31,807 nt of DNA from JACCZX01 sp038216465 (lineage in GTDB: Bacteria > Pseudomonadota > Gammaproteobacteria > Burkholderiales > Burkholderiaceae_F), in contig JBBQQC010000030.1 of assembly GCA_038216465.1 (NCBI GenBank), positions 1 through 31,807 of the forward strand, given 5' to 3'. The notes below the pieces were generated by a model. That model was not told the origin of the DNA. It searched no databases and was given only the letters and a program-made list of their open reading frames with translations. How positions within the stretch are numbered: the stretch's first letter is position 1; each line of letters starts with the position of its first letter. The position numbers and the translations under genes were made by a program. Of the stretch, positions 1 through 8,938 are shown in pieces.

Positions 1-184
1 AGAACGTGCCGTAGAGCATGAACGTCATGTCGTATGCCCATTCGGTCGGCGCGTTGAAAAAGTAGCGCGCAACGACTTCCCACACCAGCGACAGCACCAT
101 CGGCACAATGAGCCACGCAACCGCTTTGCCCACGAAGCGCGTCACTGCGTCGAGCGCTGAGAGGATGTGCAATTCGCGACGCAT
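1..184 (-). CDS. TRAP transporter small permease (DctQ-like), 3' end cut by window edge
   Basis: Reading leftward from an ATG at 184, an open frame runs off the window edge, so only about the first 61 residues are present. They begin MRRELHILSALDAVTRFVG, followed by a hydrophobic helix and then the segment ARYFFNAPTEWAYDMTFML, which is typical of TRAP DctQ small membrane subunits near the end of the first helix. The gene lies downstream of the TRAP solute-binding gene on the same strand, as expected for a dctP-dctQ-dctM operon. The large permease would lie beyond the window. DctQ supports the large permease in the inner membrane during cation-driven uptake. A terminal fragment limits certainty about the subtype. 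Confidence 0.8.
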   Translation of the reverse strand, partial: MRRELHILSALDAVTRFVGKAVAWLIVPMVLSLVWEVVARYFFNAPTEWAYDMTFMLYGTF

Positions 185-270
185 GATTACGTTTTCAAAT
201 AGTGCGAGTGCGTGGCGGGCATGCGAGGCGGCGCTGATGCGCTAGGCGCGGTTCCAGCGTATGGAGCGCA

Positions 271-298
271 GCGGCCGGCCAGTCAGACGCCGGCCCGC
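271..298 (-). promoter_or_regulatory. GC-rich stem-loop between TRAP binding-protein and permease genes
   Basis: GGCCGGC (273-279) pairs perfectly with GCCGGCC (289-295) across a 9-base loop, and the stem extends outward with one bulged base. It sits in the 120-base gap between the binding-protein stop and the small-permease start. There is no T tract on the minus strand, so it does not look like an intrinsic terminator. An intercistronic hairpin here could stabilise the upstream message, making more binding protein than permease; that role is inferred. Confidence 0.4.
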
Positions 299-304
299 AC
301 GGAT

Positions 305-1429
305 TCACTTTTTCGGTTGTGCAGCGAGCGCGGCGTTTCCGAGGTTGCTGTACAGGTCGAGGATCTTGGTCCAGTACGGCACGACCGTAACGGCGAAGGT
401 GCGCTGCGAGTCGAGCACCTGCTTAAAGAACGCGTCCTTCGCCGAATAGCGGTCGAGCACGACGTTGGTCGCGCGCACGAACTCAGGGAAAAAATCCTTT
501 GGCGTGTCGTGGATCTGCACCTTGAACTCGTTGCGCAGCTTCACGACCGCCTGCGCATTGCGGTAAACGTTGTACGTGTAGGTCTCGGTCATCGAAGCCA
601 TCGCGGCGGTGCGGATGATTTCCTGCAGGTCAGGCGAGAGCTTGTTCCACACAGTCTTGTTGATCAGCACCTCGCCAATGTCGGTCGACTGGTGCAGGCC
701 CTGCAGGTAGTAGTGCTTCCAGACCGTATGAAGTCCAAGGTTCATGTCGTCCGCGGGGCCGATCCATTCCGCCGCATCGATCACGCCACGTTGTGCAGCG
801 GGCACGATTTCACCACCTGGCAGCGCCACCGCAGAGACACCCATCTCTCTGAATATCTCGCCGGTGATGCCCGGTGGCGCGCGGTACTTCATCTTCTTGA
901 AGTCGGCGGTCGAATTGATTGGCGTCTTGAACCAGCCGAGCGGGTCGGGGCCCATGGGCTGAACGAACAACGGCTCAACATTGACCTTCAGAATGTCGCT
1001 GTATAGCTTGCGGTATAGATCGTAACCGCCGCCTTCAAAGATCCATGCAATGTGCGACAACTGATCAAGACCGACACCTGCGCCCGCCATCGGGTTGCTA
1101 AACAAGCCCGCCGCTGGGTGTTTGCCCGACCAGTAGTGTGTCCATGCGTAGCCGCCCTCGACAATACCTTTGTCGACTGCATCGAGAATCTCGAACGCGG
1201 GCACGATGGCGCCGTCCGGCAGCATTTCCATCTTCACGCGGCCGGCGGACATGCGGTCGACGCGTTCGCCCATCTTCTTCAACAGCTCGAAGTAGATACT
1301 GGCGGAGGGAACCGCGGTCTGGATACGCATCCGGACCGGCACCTGCGCGGTTTGTGCGTGCGCCGACGCACATGCGAATGCAGCAACGACCACTGCGCCC
1401 ACGATGTGGGATAACCTTTCTAACGTCAT
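305..1429 (-). CDS. TRAP transporter solute-binding protein, DctP family (TakP-like)
   Basis: Periplasmic binding subunit of a tripartite ATP-independent transporter, about 374 residues. The chosen ATG at 1429 is preceded by a strong GGAGGAGA ribosome site and opens a signal peptide ending near AHAQ; a longer frame starts 15 codons upstream but lacks this site. The body shows the DctP pattern: RIQTAVPSAS at the mature N-terminus, then MKYRAPPGITGEIF with the conserved substrate-carboxylate arginine near residue 183, followed by ALPGGEIVPAAQRGVIDAAEW. That last block resembles 2-oxoacid-binding TakP proteins more than C4-dicarboxylate DctP. The small permease follows on the same strand. Substrate is unknown; an organic acid, perhaps a product of the neighbouring oxidoreductase or hydrolases, is inferred. 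It is divergently arranged from the GMC oxidoreductase, with about 110 bases between them. Confidence 0.88.
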   Translation of the reverse strand: MTLERLSHIVGAVVVAAFACASAHAQTAQVPVRMRIQTAVPSASIYFELLKKMGERVDRMSAGRVKMEMLPDGAIVPAFEILDAVDKGIVEGGYAWTHYWSGKHPAAGLFSNPMAGAGVGLDQLSHIAWIFEGGGYDLYRKLYSDILKVNVEPLFVQPMGPDPLGWFKTPINSTADFKKMKYRAPPGITGEIFREMGVSAVALPGGEIVPAAQRGVIDAAEWIGPADDMNLGLHTVWKHYYLQGLHQSTDIGEVLINKTVWNKLSPDLQEIIRTAAMASMTETYTYNVYRNAQAVVKLRNEFKVQIHDTPKDFFPEFVRATNVVLDRYSAKDAFFKQVLDSQRTFAVTVVPYWTKILDLYSNLGNAALAAQPKK

Positions 1430-1540
1430 CTTGTCTCCTCCGTGAGACCCGCGGCGTGTTGGCAGCGGAAGCAATGAACTTCGTGGACGGTCTGTGACGT
1501 GTCTTTCGCCCGCTTGTGCGTTTGACTATAGACAGCAGGG

Positions 1541-3175
1541 TTGCAATTGACAACAGAAATACCGACTGATGCCTCATACGACTATGTAATCGTCGGCGCG
1601 GGCTCGGCCGGTTGCGTCCTGGCGTCGAGGCTCTCCGAAGACCTGGCGACACGTGTCCTACTGCTCGAAGCGGGGCCGCCCGATCGTTCGATCTGGATTC
1701 ATTTGCCCATCGGCTACGGCAAAACGATGTGGGACAAACGCTACAACTGGTGCTTCCATACCGACCCCGAGCCGAACATGAACGGCCGCCGTCTCTACTG
1801 GCCACGCGGCAAGACGCTCGGTGGCTCGAGCGCCATCAACGGTCTTATCTACATTCGCGGGCAGCGGGAGGACTACGATCACTGGCGCGCGTTGGGCAAC
1901 GCCGGCTGGGGCTATGACGATGTGCTGCCGTACTTCATCCGCAGTGAATGCAACGAACGTGGAGGGAGCCCTTTTCATGGTGGCGACGGTCCCTTGCGCG
2001 TATCGAACATTGCGCATCGGCACGCTCTGATCGATGCGTTTATCGACGGTGCGGCATCGCTCGGCGTACCGCGCAACGATGATTTCAACGGAATGACGCA
2101 GCAAGGAGCCGGTTACTTTCAGCTAACGACTCACAAAGGCTTGCGCAGCAGCGCAGCGACTGCCTATCTAAAGCCGGCGCGCCACCGGCCCAACCTGCGC
2201 ATCGAAACCGGCGCGTACACCACGAAACTATTGCTCGATGGGCGGCGCGCCACCGGTGTCAGTTACGTACAGAACGGTCGCAGTCTCCAGGCACATTCCA
2301 CGGGCGAGGTTTTGCTGGCGGCAGGTGCGATCCAATCACCGCAGCTGCTGCAGCTATCAGGAATCGGCCCGTCGGCGCTGCTCGCGTTGCATGGCATTGA
2401 CGTTGTGCACGATCTGCCGGGAGTCGGTGAAAACTTGCAGGACCACCTGCAGATTCGACTGACCTACGAATGTACACAGCCAATCACCACCAACGACGAA
2501 CTGCGGTCGCTCGTCGGGCGCATCAAGATCGGTCTGCAGTGGCTTATCGCAAGGCGCGGCCCGCTGGCGGTCGGCATCAATCAGGGGGGCTGCTTCATGC
2601 GCGCGCTGTCCGACGCGGCAACGCCGGACATCCAATTCCATGTCGCCACGCTGTCGGCCGATATGGCGGGCGGTGCCGTGCATCCGTTCTCAGGATTCAC
2701 ATTATCGATTTGCCCGCTGCGGCCGGCGTCACGCGGACGCGTTGCGATCCGATCGCGCGACCCGATGCAACCGCCGTCAATGCAGCCCCATTATCTAACC
2801 GAAGAACTCGATTGCAGGACAACGGTGGCGGGTATGCGCGCGGCGCGCGCGATCGCGCAATCCGGACCGATGCGGCCATTCGTGCGACGCGAAGTCAAAC
2901 CTGGTCCAGAAGCCACCAGCGACGCGGCGCTGTTGGAATTTGCGCGCAACAATGGCGCGACGATCTTTCACCCATCGTGTACATGCAAGATGGGCAGTGA
3001 CCCGCTGGCAGTCGTCGACGCGCGCCTGCGAGTGCATGGGATTGGAGGTCTGCGAGTGGTTGACTGCTCGATTATGCCGGTGCTAATCAGCGGCAACACC
3101 AATGCACCGGTGATGATGATTGCTGAGAAGGCGGTCGACATGATTCGCGAGGATGCGCAGCGCCCGCCGAGTTGA
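1541..3175 (+). CDS. GMC-family FAD oxidoreductase (choline dehydrogenase-like)
   Basis: FAD-dependent alcohol dehydrogenase or oxidase of the glucose-methanol-choline family, 544 residues, the usual length. The N-terminal dinucleotide fold is YVIVGAGSAGCVLASRLSE, with the FAD-ribose acid in LLLEAG. The two GMC signatures are seen as RGKTLGGSSAINGLIYIRG near residue 90 and GAIQSPQLLQLSGIGP near 262. The C-terminal catalytic pair is the histidine of IFHPSCTCKMG (about 477) and the second asparagine of SGNTNAPVMMIAEK (about 521). The start is a TTG with a weak ribosome site; a second TTG two codons later is possible. No signal peptide or CxxCH motif is visible, so it is probably cytoplasmic. 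The amidohydrolase follows 31 bases downstream. The alcohol substrate cannot be told from sequence. Confidence 0.9.
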   Translation: MQLTTEIPTDASYDYVIVGAGSAGCVLASRLSEDLATRVLLLEAGPPDRSIWIHLPIGYGKTMWDKRYNWCFHTDPEPNMNGRRLYWPRGKTLGGSSAINGLIYIRGQREDYDHWRALGNAGWGYDDVLPYFIRSECNERGGSPFHGGDGPLRVSNIAHRHALIDAFIDGAASLGVPRNDDFNGMTQQGAGYFQLTTHKGLRSSAATAYLKPARHRPNLRIETGAYTTKLLLDGRRATGVSYVQNGRSLQAHSTGEVLLAAGAIQSPQLLQLSGIGPSALLALHGIDVVHDLPGVGENLQDHLQIRLTYECTQPITTNDELRSLVGRIKIGLQWLIARRGPLAVGINQGGCFMRALSDAATPDIQFHVATLSADMAGGAVHPFSGFTLSICPLRPASRGRVAIRSRDPMQPPSMQPHYLTEELDCRTTVAGMRAARAIAQSGPMRPFVRREVKPGPEATSDAALLEFARNNGATIFHPSCTCKMGSDPLAVVDARLRVHGIGGLRVVDCSIMPVLISGNTNAPVMMIAEKAVDMIREDAQRPPS

Positions 3176-3206
3176 GCTCATAGGACAGAACGCTAACCAG
3201 GCATCG

Positions 3207-4859
3207 ATGGCCACTTCTCGCCCACCGTTCACGATCTATCCCGCGCGTCACATCCTGACGATGGACCGCACGCTTCCCGACGCTGACGCAGTCGCGGTGC
3301 TCGACGGACGCGTCCTTGGCGTGGGCGATATAGCAACATTGGCAAATTGGGGAACGCACCACATCGACAATCGTTACGCCGATCGGGTCCTGATGCCCGG
3401 TCTCATCGAAGGTCACAGCCATCTGCTCGAAGGCGGTATCTGGGATCACCCCCACGTCGGTTTCTATCAGCGCCGTTCACCCGATGGTTCCATATGGCCC
3501 GCACTGCGCAGCATCGATGCCGTCGTCGAGCGATTGCGGCAGGCGGACGCCGACCTGCGCGATACCGACGCGCCGCTGGTCGCATGGGGATTCGATCCGA
3601 TTCTGTTTCGCGGCCCGCGCATGGTGGCGGCTGATCTCGATCGAGTTTCCAGGCAGCGACCAATCGCAGTCATTCACTCGAATTTTCACGTGCTGAACGC
3701 AAACTCGGCGATGCTGCAGCGAGTGGGCATCACGCGCGACACCGACGTCGAAGGAATCGTGCGTGACGCTCGCGGAGAGCCCACGGGCGAGCTTGCCGAA
3801 ATGGCGGCGATGTTCCCGGTGTTTCAATGTGTCGGTGACCCGTTTCGCTGCGGACGCACGGAGCGCGCGGCTTGGAACTACGCGCGTCTCGCACAGGCCG
3901 CTGGAGTGACGACGGCGACGGACCTGACCAACGATCTGTCGGACGAGAGCGTCGGCAGCCTGCAGACCGCAACGACGCGCGAAGACTTTCCGTTGCGTAT
4001 CGTGGCTGCGTTCTTCGGTCTCGGCGTCGACCCGCGGGTCGGCATCGAGCAGGTGCGCTCACGGCAGCGGCTCAACCACGCGAAGCTGCGCTTCGGTCCC
4101 GTGAAGCTGATGACCGACGGCTCGATCCAAGCCTTCACGGCGCGCGTCAAATGGCCGGGCTACTTTGATGGACATCCGAACGGAATCTGGAACACTGCGC
4201 CCACACAACTGCACGACGTTGTGGCTGCCTATCACGAAGCCGGATTACAGCTTCATATCCACGTCAATGGCGACGAGGCCTCCGAGGTCGCCATTGCCGC
4301 GCTTGGCGCCGCGCTCGCGCGTAAGCCTCGTCCCGATCACCGCCACACGCTGCAGCATCTGCAGATGGCGGACGAGGCGCAGTTCCGCCGCATTCGCGCG
4401 CTGAACTTGTGCGTGAACCTCTTTGCCAATCACATCTTCTACTGGGGCGACATCCATCACGACGTGACAATGGGCCCCGAGCGTGCGCATCGCATGGATG
4501 CGGCTGGAAGCGCCCTGGCGCACGGCATTCCGTTCAGCTTTCATTCCGATGCGCCGATTACTCCGATGGCGCCACTTTTTACCGCCTGGTGTGCCGTCAA
4601 CCGCATCACCGCCGCGGGCCGTGTGCTGGGACCGAATCAACGCATCGGCGTTTCAGATGCACTGCGCGCGGTCACACTCGGATCGGCGTACACGCTGCAC
4701 CTCGACGACGAAGTCGGCAGTATCGAAGTCGGCAAGCGAGCGGACTTTGCGGTTCTCGCCGACGATCCGCTCGAACTGCCGCCCGAAGCGCTGAAGGATG
4801 TGCGGGTCGTAGGCACGATGGTCGGCGGCGTGCCTTTCGAGCCGCCCGCAAGAACGTAA
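3207..4859 (+). CDS. Metal-dependent amidohydrolase, YtcJ/amidohydrolase_3 type
   Basis: A cytoplasmic TIM-barrel hydrolase of the amidohydrolase superfamily, about 551 residues. The strand-1 HxH metal motif is GLIEGHSH (His 70 and 72). Further superfamily blocks are GPVKLMTDGSIQAF, LQLHIHVNGDEA, HTLQHLQMAD and FSFHSDAPITPMAPL. The C-terminal composite domain has GSIEVGKRADFAVLADDP, which is characteristic. The ATG at 3207 was chosen because homologues begin near this point; an upstream ATG at 3153 would overlap the oxidoreductase gene. YtcJ-like enzymes are mostly uncharacterised but cleave amide, imide or carbamate bonds. It is flanked by the GMC oxidoreductase and a COG0523 GTPase, probably in one transcript. 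The true substrate is unknown. Confidence 0.88.
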   Translation: MATSRPPFTIYPARHILTMDRTLPDADAVAVLDGRVLGVGDIATLANWGTHHIDNRYADRVLMPGLIEGHSHLLEGGIWDHPHVGFYQRRSPDGSIWPALRSIDAVVERLRQADADLRDTDAPLVAWGFDPILFRGPRMVAADLDRVSRQRPIAVIHSNFHVLNANSAMLQRVGITRDTDVEGIVRDARGEPTGELAEMAAMFPVFQCVGDPFRCGRTERAAWNYARLAQAAGVTTATDLTNDLSDESVGSLQTATTREDFPLRIVAAFFGLGVDPRVGIEQVRSRQRLNHAKLRFGPVKLMTDGSIQAFTARVKWPGYFDGHPNGIWNTAPTQLHDVVAAYHEAGLQLHIHVNGDEASEVAIAALGAALARKPRPDHRHTLQHLQMADEAQFRRIRALNLCVNLFANHIFYWGDIHHDVTMGPERAHRMDAAGSALAHGIPFSFHSDAPITPMAPLFTAWCAVNRITAAGRVLGPNQRIGVSDALRAVTLGSAYTLHLDDEVGSIEVGKRADFAVLADDPLELPPEALKDVRVVGTMVGGVPFEPPART

Positions 4860-4876
4860 TCGGCTCGGAACTCCGC

Positions 4877-5887
4877 GTGTCTCGGCTGCACGATTTGCCG
4901 TTAACCGTCATCGGCGGCTTCCTTGGCGCCGGCAAGACCACTCTGCTGAATGCGTTGCTGGTGCAGGCCGAAGGCCGTCGCATCGCCGTGCTGGTCAACG
5001 ACTTTGGCGATCTGCAGATCGATGCAGCACTGATCGCACAGCGCAGCGCTACCACGATCGGCCTGCGCAATGGTTGTGTGTGCTGCTCTCTGGCCGGCGG
5101 CCTGGTCAACGCGTTCTCGGAGGTGCTTGCGCTGGATCCACGCCCGGATCATGTCGTCGTCGAAGCCAGCGGTGTCAGCGATCCGCGGCGCATCGCACAG
5201 GTCGCGCGGGTCGGTGCAGGCTTTTCTTCGGAGGCTACGCTCGTGGTTGTGGCTGCCGATCAGATCGAAGCGCTTGCGCAAGATCGCTATGTCGGAGACA
5301 CGGTCATCGCGCAGCTCGCGGCGGCGGATCTTCTGATATTGAACAAGGTGGATCTCGTCGACGAGGCACGCAAGCAGCAGGTGCGCGAATGGCTGCAAAC
5401 GCAGGCATCGGCGGCCGCGCTGATTGAGGCACACCACGCCGAAGTGCCGATCGAAATCGTGCTCGGTCCGATGCAGGCGAACCGGGAACACGAAGCCGGA
5501 CCGCGCGCAGGAAGCGCATCGCCGCAGTTGCTGCGTCCAGATTCGTCACCGCGACGTCCCTTGCTCGGCGTGCACGAAATCGATCACACCACTCGCTTCG
5601 CAACGCGCATCTTCCGTTGCGCCACGCCGATCGACGAGAAGATGCTGCGCGAAGCACTCGATCAGCTTCCGCCAGGCGTTGTTCGTCTGAAAGGTTTCGT
5701 GCATCTGGATTCGAACCCTCAGCGGCTGCGCCTGGTGCAGGGCGTCGGCACGCGCTGGACGATCAGCGATGCCGACTCCGATGTCGAACGGGGAGGGTGT
5801 GCGCTTGTGATGATCGGCGCGAAGGAGTTGCTTACCGATCAAGACTTCTCGAGAATCCGTCAGTTGTTCAACGAGCCGCAGGGCTGA
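4877..5887 (+). CDS. COG0523/CobW-family GTPase, putative metallochaperone
   Basis: A G3E-family P-loop GTPase of 336 residues. Walker A is GGFLGAGKTT (13-22), followed by the CxCC metal-binding motif in NGCVCCSL (Cys 67, 69, 70), VVEASGVSDP, and the guanine-specificity motif NKVD. The C-terminal CobW_C domain begins near TRFATRIFRCATPID and ends at an in-frame TGA. COG0523 proteins insert or traffic metals, chiefly zinc, cobalt or iron, for client enzymes. The GTG at 4877 is the best-placed start, 17 bases after the amidohydrolase stop; a TTG six codons later is also possible, and the open frame itself extends further upstream inside the amidohydrolase. The last 20 bases overlap the convergent amidase gene. 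Its neighbour suggests the amidohydrolase as client; that is inference. Confidence 0.87.
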   Translation: MSRLHDLPLTVIGGFLGAGKTTLLNALLVQAEGRRIAVLVNDFGDLQIDAALIAQRSATTIGLRNGCVCCSLAGGLVNAFSEVLALDPRPDHVVVEASGVSDPRRIAQVARVGAGFSSEATLVVVAADQIEALAQDRYVGDTVIAQLAAADLLILNKVDLVDEARKQQVREWLQTQASAAALIEAHHAEVPIEIVLGPMQANREHEAGPRAGSASPQLLRPDSSPRRPLLGVHEIDHTTRFATRIFRCATPIDEKMLREALDQLPPGVVRLKGFVHLDSNPQRLRLVQGVGTRWTISDADSDVERGGCALVMIGAKELLTDQDFSRIRQLFNEPQG

Positions 5888-7262
5888 CGAACTGCCCCAC
5901 GTCAGGCGCCGGCGCACGCCCGACTGCCTCGTCCACCGCTCTGGCAACCTCGAGCAAGTGCGCATCGTCGCCTGGCGCACAGCACAGTTGCAGCCCGACC
6001 GGCAGCGTTCCACACAGATGATGGATCGGCAATGAAACGCCGCACTGCGCGAACATGTTCCCGGGCTGCGTGTTCTGCGTGTTAAGCCGGTTCCACGCGG
6101 CGGCTTTTTCCACCGTGTCGAAGTCCGCCACGGGACCTGGGACGACCGCCACGGTGGGCGTGATCCATGCATCGAGGCCTCGCATCCGCTCGCGCATCAG
6201 TGCGACCAGCTGCACGCGCCGTTTTTCGTAGCGCAGGTACTCGTCCGCAGTGACGTCCAGACCTACACTCGCGCGCGCCTGCACCACAGGATCCATGTCT
6301 TTCTTGTTGGCAACGAAGCGCTCGCGGCCGAAAAATGCAAGCCATTCTGCAGGCAGCAGGCGCGCGAACAATGCGTCACGCTCGCGTGCCTCGGGAACGC
6401 CAGTCGGCACCAGGCGTACGCCGCACGAGCGCAGGCGCGCCACTGCTTCGTCGAAACACGTCCGCACATCGCGATCGATATTGTCGAAGTAGTGCTCGGT
6501 CGGAACACCCAGCACAAGCTGATCGATCAGGCGCGGCCGCTTGCACTCTTGCCCGCGCATGGCTGCTTCGACGAACGCAGCGTCGGCGGCGCTGTTGGTG
6601 AACACGCCCAGACTGTCCATGTTCTTCGACAGCGGAAATACACCTTCTACCGGCCAGTGGTCGGTGCTCGCCTTGTACCCGACAACTCCACACAGCGCGG
6701 CCGGCCAGCGCACCGAGCCACCGGTGTCGCTGCCGAATGTCATCGCCGCCAGTCCCGCCGCCATCGCGACTGCGGAGCCGTGACTCGAGCCCCCCGTCAT
6801 TCGCGCAACCTCGGAATCACACGGGTTCCACGGCAGGCGATGCGTCAGATTGATGCCGCCCATCGCGAATTCGGTGGTAGTCGTCTTGCCGAGCACGACG
6901 CATCCTGCGCGCAGCAAAGTGGTGACGAAGGGGCCCTGGGGCGGCACGAGATCACTGACATCGACACGGCTGCCGGCCTTCGTCGGCATGCCGTGAACAC
7001 TGAACAAATCCTTCAGCGCGATCGGCAGGCCCATTAACGGGCCGAGATCGATTCCTGTAGCGCGCATTGCATCGACCGCCGCAGCGCGAGCGAGCGCACC
7101 CCCGTGATCGATGAAACAGTAGGCCGCCAGTTTCGGCTGCAGCGCATCGATTCGGGCAAGGATGGCCTCGGTCACATCGCGCGAGCGAATTTGTCCCGCG
7201 CGAAAGGCAGTCGCGAACGACTCCAGGGCCATGTCACCGAACGGAAACGCGGGCAGCTTCAT
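5868..7262 (-). CDS. Amidase-signature hydrolase (AtzE/GatA-like)
   Basis: A Ser-cisSer-Lys amidase of 464 residues that hydrolyses carboxamides to acid and ammonia or amine. The catalytic lysine is in GLPIALKDLF (Lys 84), the cis-serine in TGGSSHGSA (Ser 159) and the nucleophile in FGSDTGGSVRWPA (Ser 183). The signature reads GGSSHGSA, where GGSSGGSA is more usual. There is no signal peptide, so action is cytoplasmic. The ATG at 7262 overlaps the TGA of the upstream ABC ATPase as ATGA, implying translational coupling, and fixes the start. It is the last gene of a peptide-type ABC operon, which suggests it cleaves the imported compound. The 3' end overlaps the convergent COG0523 gene. Substrate specificity within this broad family cannot be read. 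Confidence 0.9.
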   Translation of the reverse strand: MKLPAFPFGDMALESFATAFRAGQIRSRDVTEAILARIDALQPKLAAYCFIDHGGALARAAAVDAMRATGIDLGPLMGLPIALKDLFSVHGMPTKAGSRVDVSDLVPPQGPFVTTLLRAGCVVLGKTTTTEFAMGGINLTHRLPWNPCDSEVARMTGGSSHGSAVAMAAGLAAMTFGSDTGGSVRWPAALCGVVGYKASTDHWPVEGVFPLSKNMDSLGVFTNSAADAAFVEAAMRGQECKRPRLIDQLVLGVPTEHYFDNIDRDVRTCFDEAVARLRSCGVRLVPTGVPEARERDALFARLLPAEWLAFFGRERFVANKKDMDPVVQARASVGLDVTADEYLRYEKRRVQLVALMRERMRGLDAWITPTVAVVPGPVADFDTVEKAAAWNRLNTQNTQPGNMFAQCGVSLPIHHLCGTLPVGLQLCCAPGDDAHLLEVARAVDEAVGRAPAPDVGQFVSPAAR

Positions 7263-8938
7263 GACGTCATCGTGCGCGCGCGACGCTCGCTCCATGCGCG
7301 CCCCGGCACCGCTGCAAATAGTTCGCGCGTATACGCATGGCGCGGCTGCGCGAAGACATCCTTGGTCGTACCCATCTCGACGATCTCGCCATAGCGCATC
7401 ACCGCAATCGAGTCGCACACTTGCGCGGCGACGCGCAGATCGTGCGTGATGAAGAGCATCGTGAGTCCGAGCCGCTGGCGGATATCGGCAAGAAGCCGCA
7501 GCACCTGCTCCTGCACCGAGACGTCGAGCGCCGAAACCGGCTCGTCAGCGACCAGGATCTCGGGGTCGAGCGCGAGCGCGCGCGCAAGTCCGATCCGCTG
7601 GCGCTGACCGCCGGAGAACTCGTGCGGGTAGCGGTCTGAGGCGCGCGCATCGAGTCCGACCAGCTCGAGCAACTCGCGCGCGCGTTGCATGGCCTTGCCC
7701 GCAGGCATGCCGTGCACGATCGGGCCTTCTGCAATGAGTTTGCCCACGGTGCAGCGCGGATCGAGCGAGCTGTAGGGATCCTGGAACACCATCTGAATAC
7801 GTTTCCTGACCGGCCGCAGCGCCGCTTGCGACAGAGATGCAAAATCAACGTTGCCGATCCGAATCTCTCCCGCGTCGGGCTCGACCAGGCGCGTGACACA
7901 ACGCGCAACGGTGGATTTACCGGAGCCCGATTCGCCGACGATCCCTAGCGTCTCGCCGCGGCGGATCTCGAAGCCCACCGCTTTCGCTGCGTGAACCGAC
8001 CTGCTGGCGCTCCCGAAGAAACCTCGACGCGATCGATAGTTCTTCTGCAGCCCTGCAACTCGCAGCGCGACCGGTTCGCGCGAGAAATCCTGGTTGCGCG
8101 CAGCCGGAACGAGATCCGGTACTGCTGCGAGCAACATCCGTGTGTAATCCTCGCGCGGGGCCTCCAGGATGTCTGTCGCGGCGCCCTGTTCGACCACGCG
8201 GCCGTGCTGCATCACCACGACGCGGTGCGCGATCTCCGCCACCACGCCGAAATCGTGCGTGATGAAGAGCACGCCCATGTGGCGCGCTCGCTGCACTTCA
8301 CGGATCAGCGCCAGGATTTGTGCCTGCGTGGTGACATCCAGAGCGGTCGTCGGCTCGTCCGCAATCAGCACGTCGGGCTCGAGCATCAGCGCCATCGCGA
8401 TCATCGCGCGCTGGCGCTGTCCGCCGGAAACCTGATGCGGATACGCGCCGTAGATCGCCGGTGGATCGGGCAGATGAACTGAGGCGAGCATGTCGAGCAC
8501 GCGCTGGCGGCGCGGCTCAAGTGCCCGCGGCTGATGAATCTCGATCGCTTCTTCGATCTGCCGTCCGATGGTCAGCAACGGGTTCAACGCTGTCATCGGT
8601 TCCTGGAAAATCATCGCGAGGCGGCTGCCGCGCAACTCGCGCAGCCGCTCCTCTTTGGCGGCCAGCAGGTCTTCGGCGCGGAACAGAATGCGGCCTGCAC
8701 TGGGATGCACGTGCCGGGAAGGAAAGAGTCCCAGCACGGCACGCGCCATCACCGATTTACCTGAGCCCGATTCACCGACGATGCAGACGATCTCATCACG
8801 TCCCAGTGTGACCGACACGTTCTCCACTGCATGCGGCCGTTCTGCCCACGAGGGCAAATCGATCGTCAGGTTCTCGATGGAGAGCACCGTTTCGGCGGTC
8901 TTCGAGGGGACCGGACTACTCGAGCCGCGCGCGCTCAT
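7259..8938 (-). CDS. Oligopeptide-type ABC transporter, fused double ATPase (DppD-DppF/GsiA-like)
   Basis: A 559-residue protein with two complete ABC ATPase domains in tandem, as in GsiA and YejF. The first has Walker A GESGSGKS (55-62), Q-loop region MIFQEPMTALNPLL, signature VSGGQRQR and Walker B DVLIADEPTTALD. The second has a second GESGSGKS, MVFQDPYSSLDPR, FSGGQRQR and EILVADEPVSALD. Each half ends with the oligopeptide transporter C-terminal extension, for example YTRMLLAAVPDL and YTRELFAAVPG. The ATG at 8938 overlaps the stop of the upstream permease as ATGA; longer in-frame extensions upstream are not credible. It would energise both permeases at the cytoplasmic face. Confidence 0.93.
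   Translation of the reverse strand: MSARGSSSPVPSKTAETVLSIENLTIDLPSWAERPHAVENVSVTLGRDEIVCIVGESGSGKSVMARAVLGLFPSRHVHPSAGRILFRAEDLLAAKEERLRELRGSRLAMIFQEPMTALNPLLTIGRQIEEAIEIHQPRALEPRRQRVLDMLASVHLPDPPAIYGAYPHQVSGGQRQRAMIAMALMLEPDVLIADEPTTALDVTTQAQILALIREVQRARHMGVLFITHDFGVVAEIAHRVVVMQHGRVVEQGAATDILEAPREDYTRMLLAAVPDLVPAARNQDFSREPVALRVAGLQKNYRSRRGFFGSASRSVHAAKAVGFEIRRGETLGIVGESGSGKSTVARCVTRLVEPDAGEIRIGNVDFASLSQAALRPVRKRIQMVFQDPYSSLDPRCTVGKLIAEGPIVHGMPAGKAMQRARELLELVGLDARASDRYPHEFSGGQRQRIGLARALALDPEILVADEPVSALDVSVQEQVLRLLADIRQRLGLTMLFITHDLRVAAQVCDSIAVMRYGEIVEMGTTKDVFAQPRHAYTRELFAAVPGRAWSERRARTMTS

Noticed and set aside
1098..1805. 235-codon minus-strand frame spanning the TRAP/GMC divergent region
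   Set aside because: Overlaps two real genes in other frames, is arginine/serine-rich and has no domain.
4409..4876. N-terminal extension of the COG0523 protein inside the amidohydrolase gene
   Set aside because: The added residues are an out-of-frame reading of the amidohydrolase; the GTPase fold begins just before Walker A.
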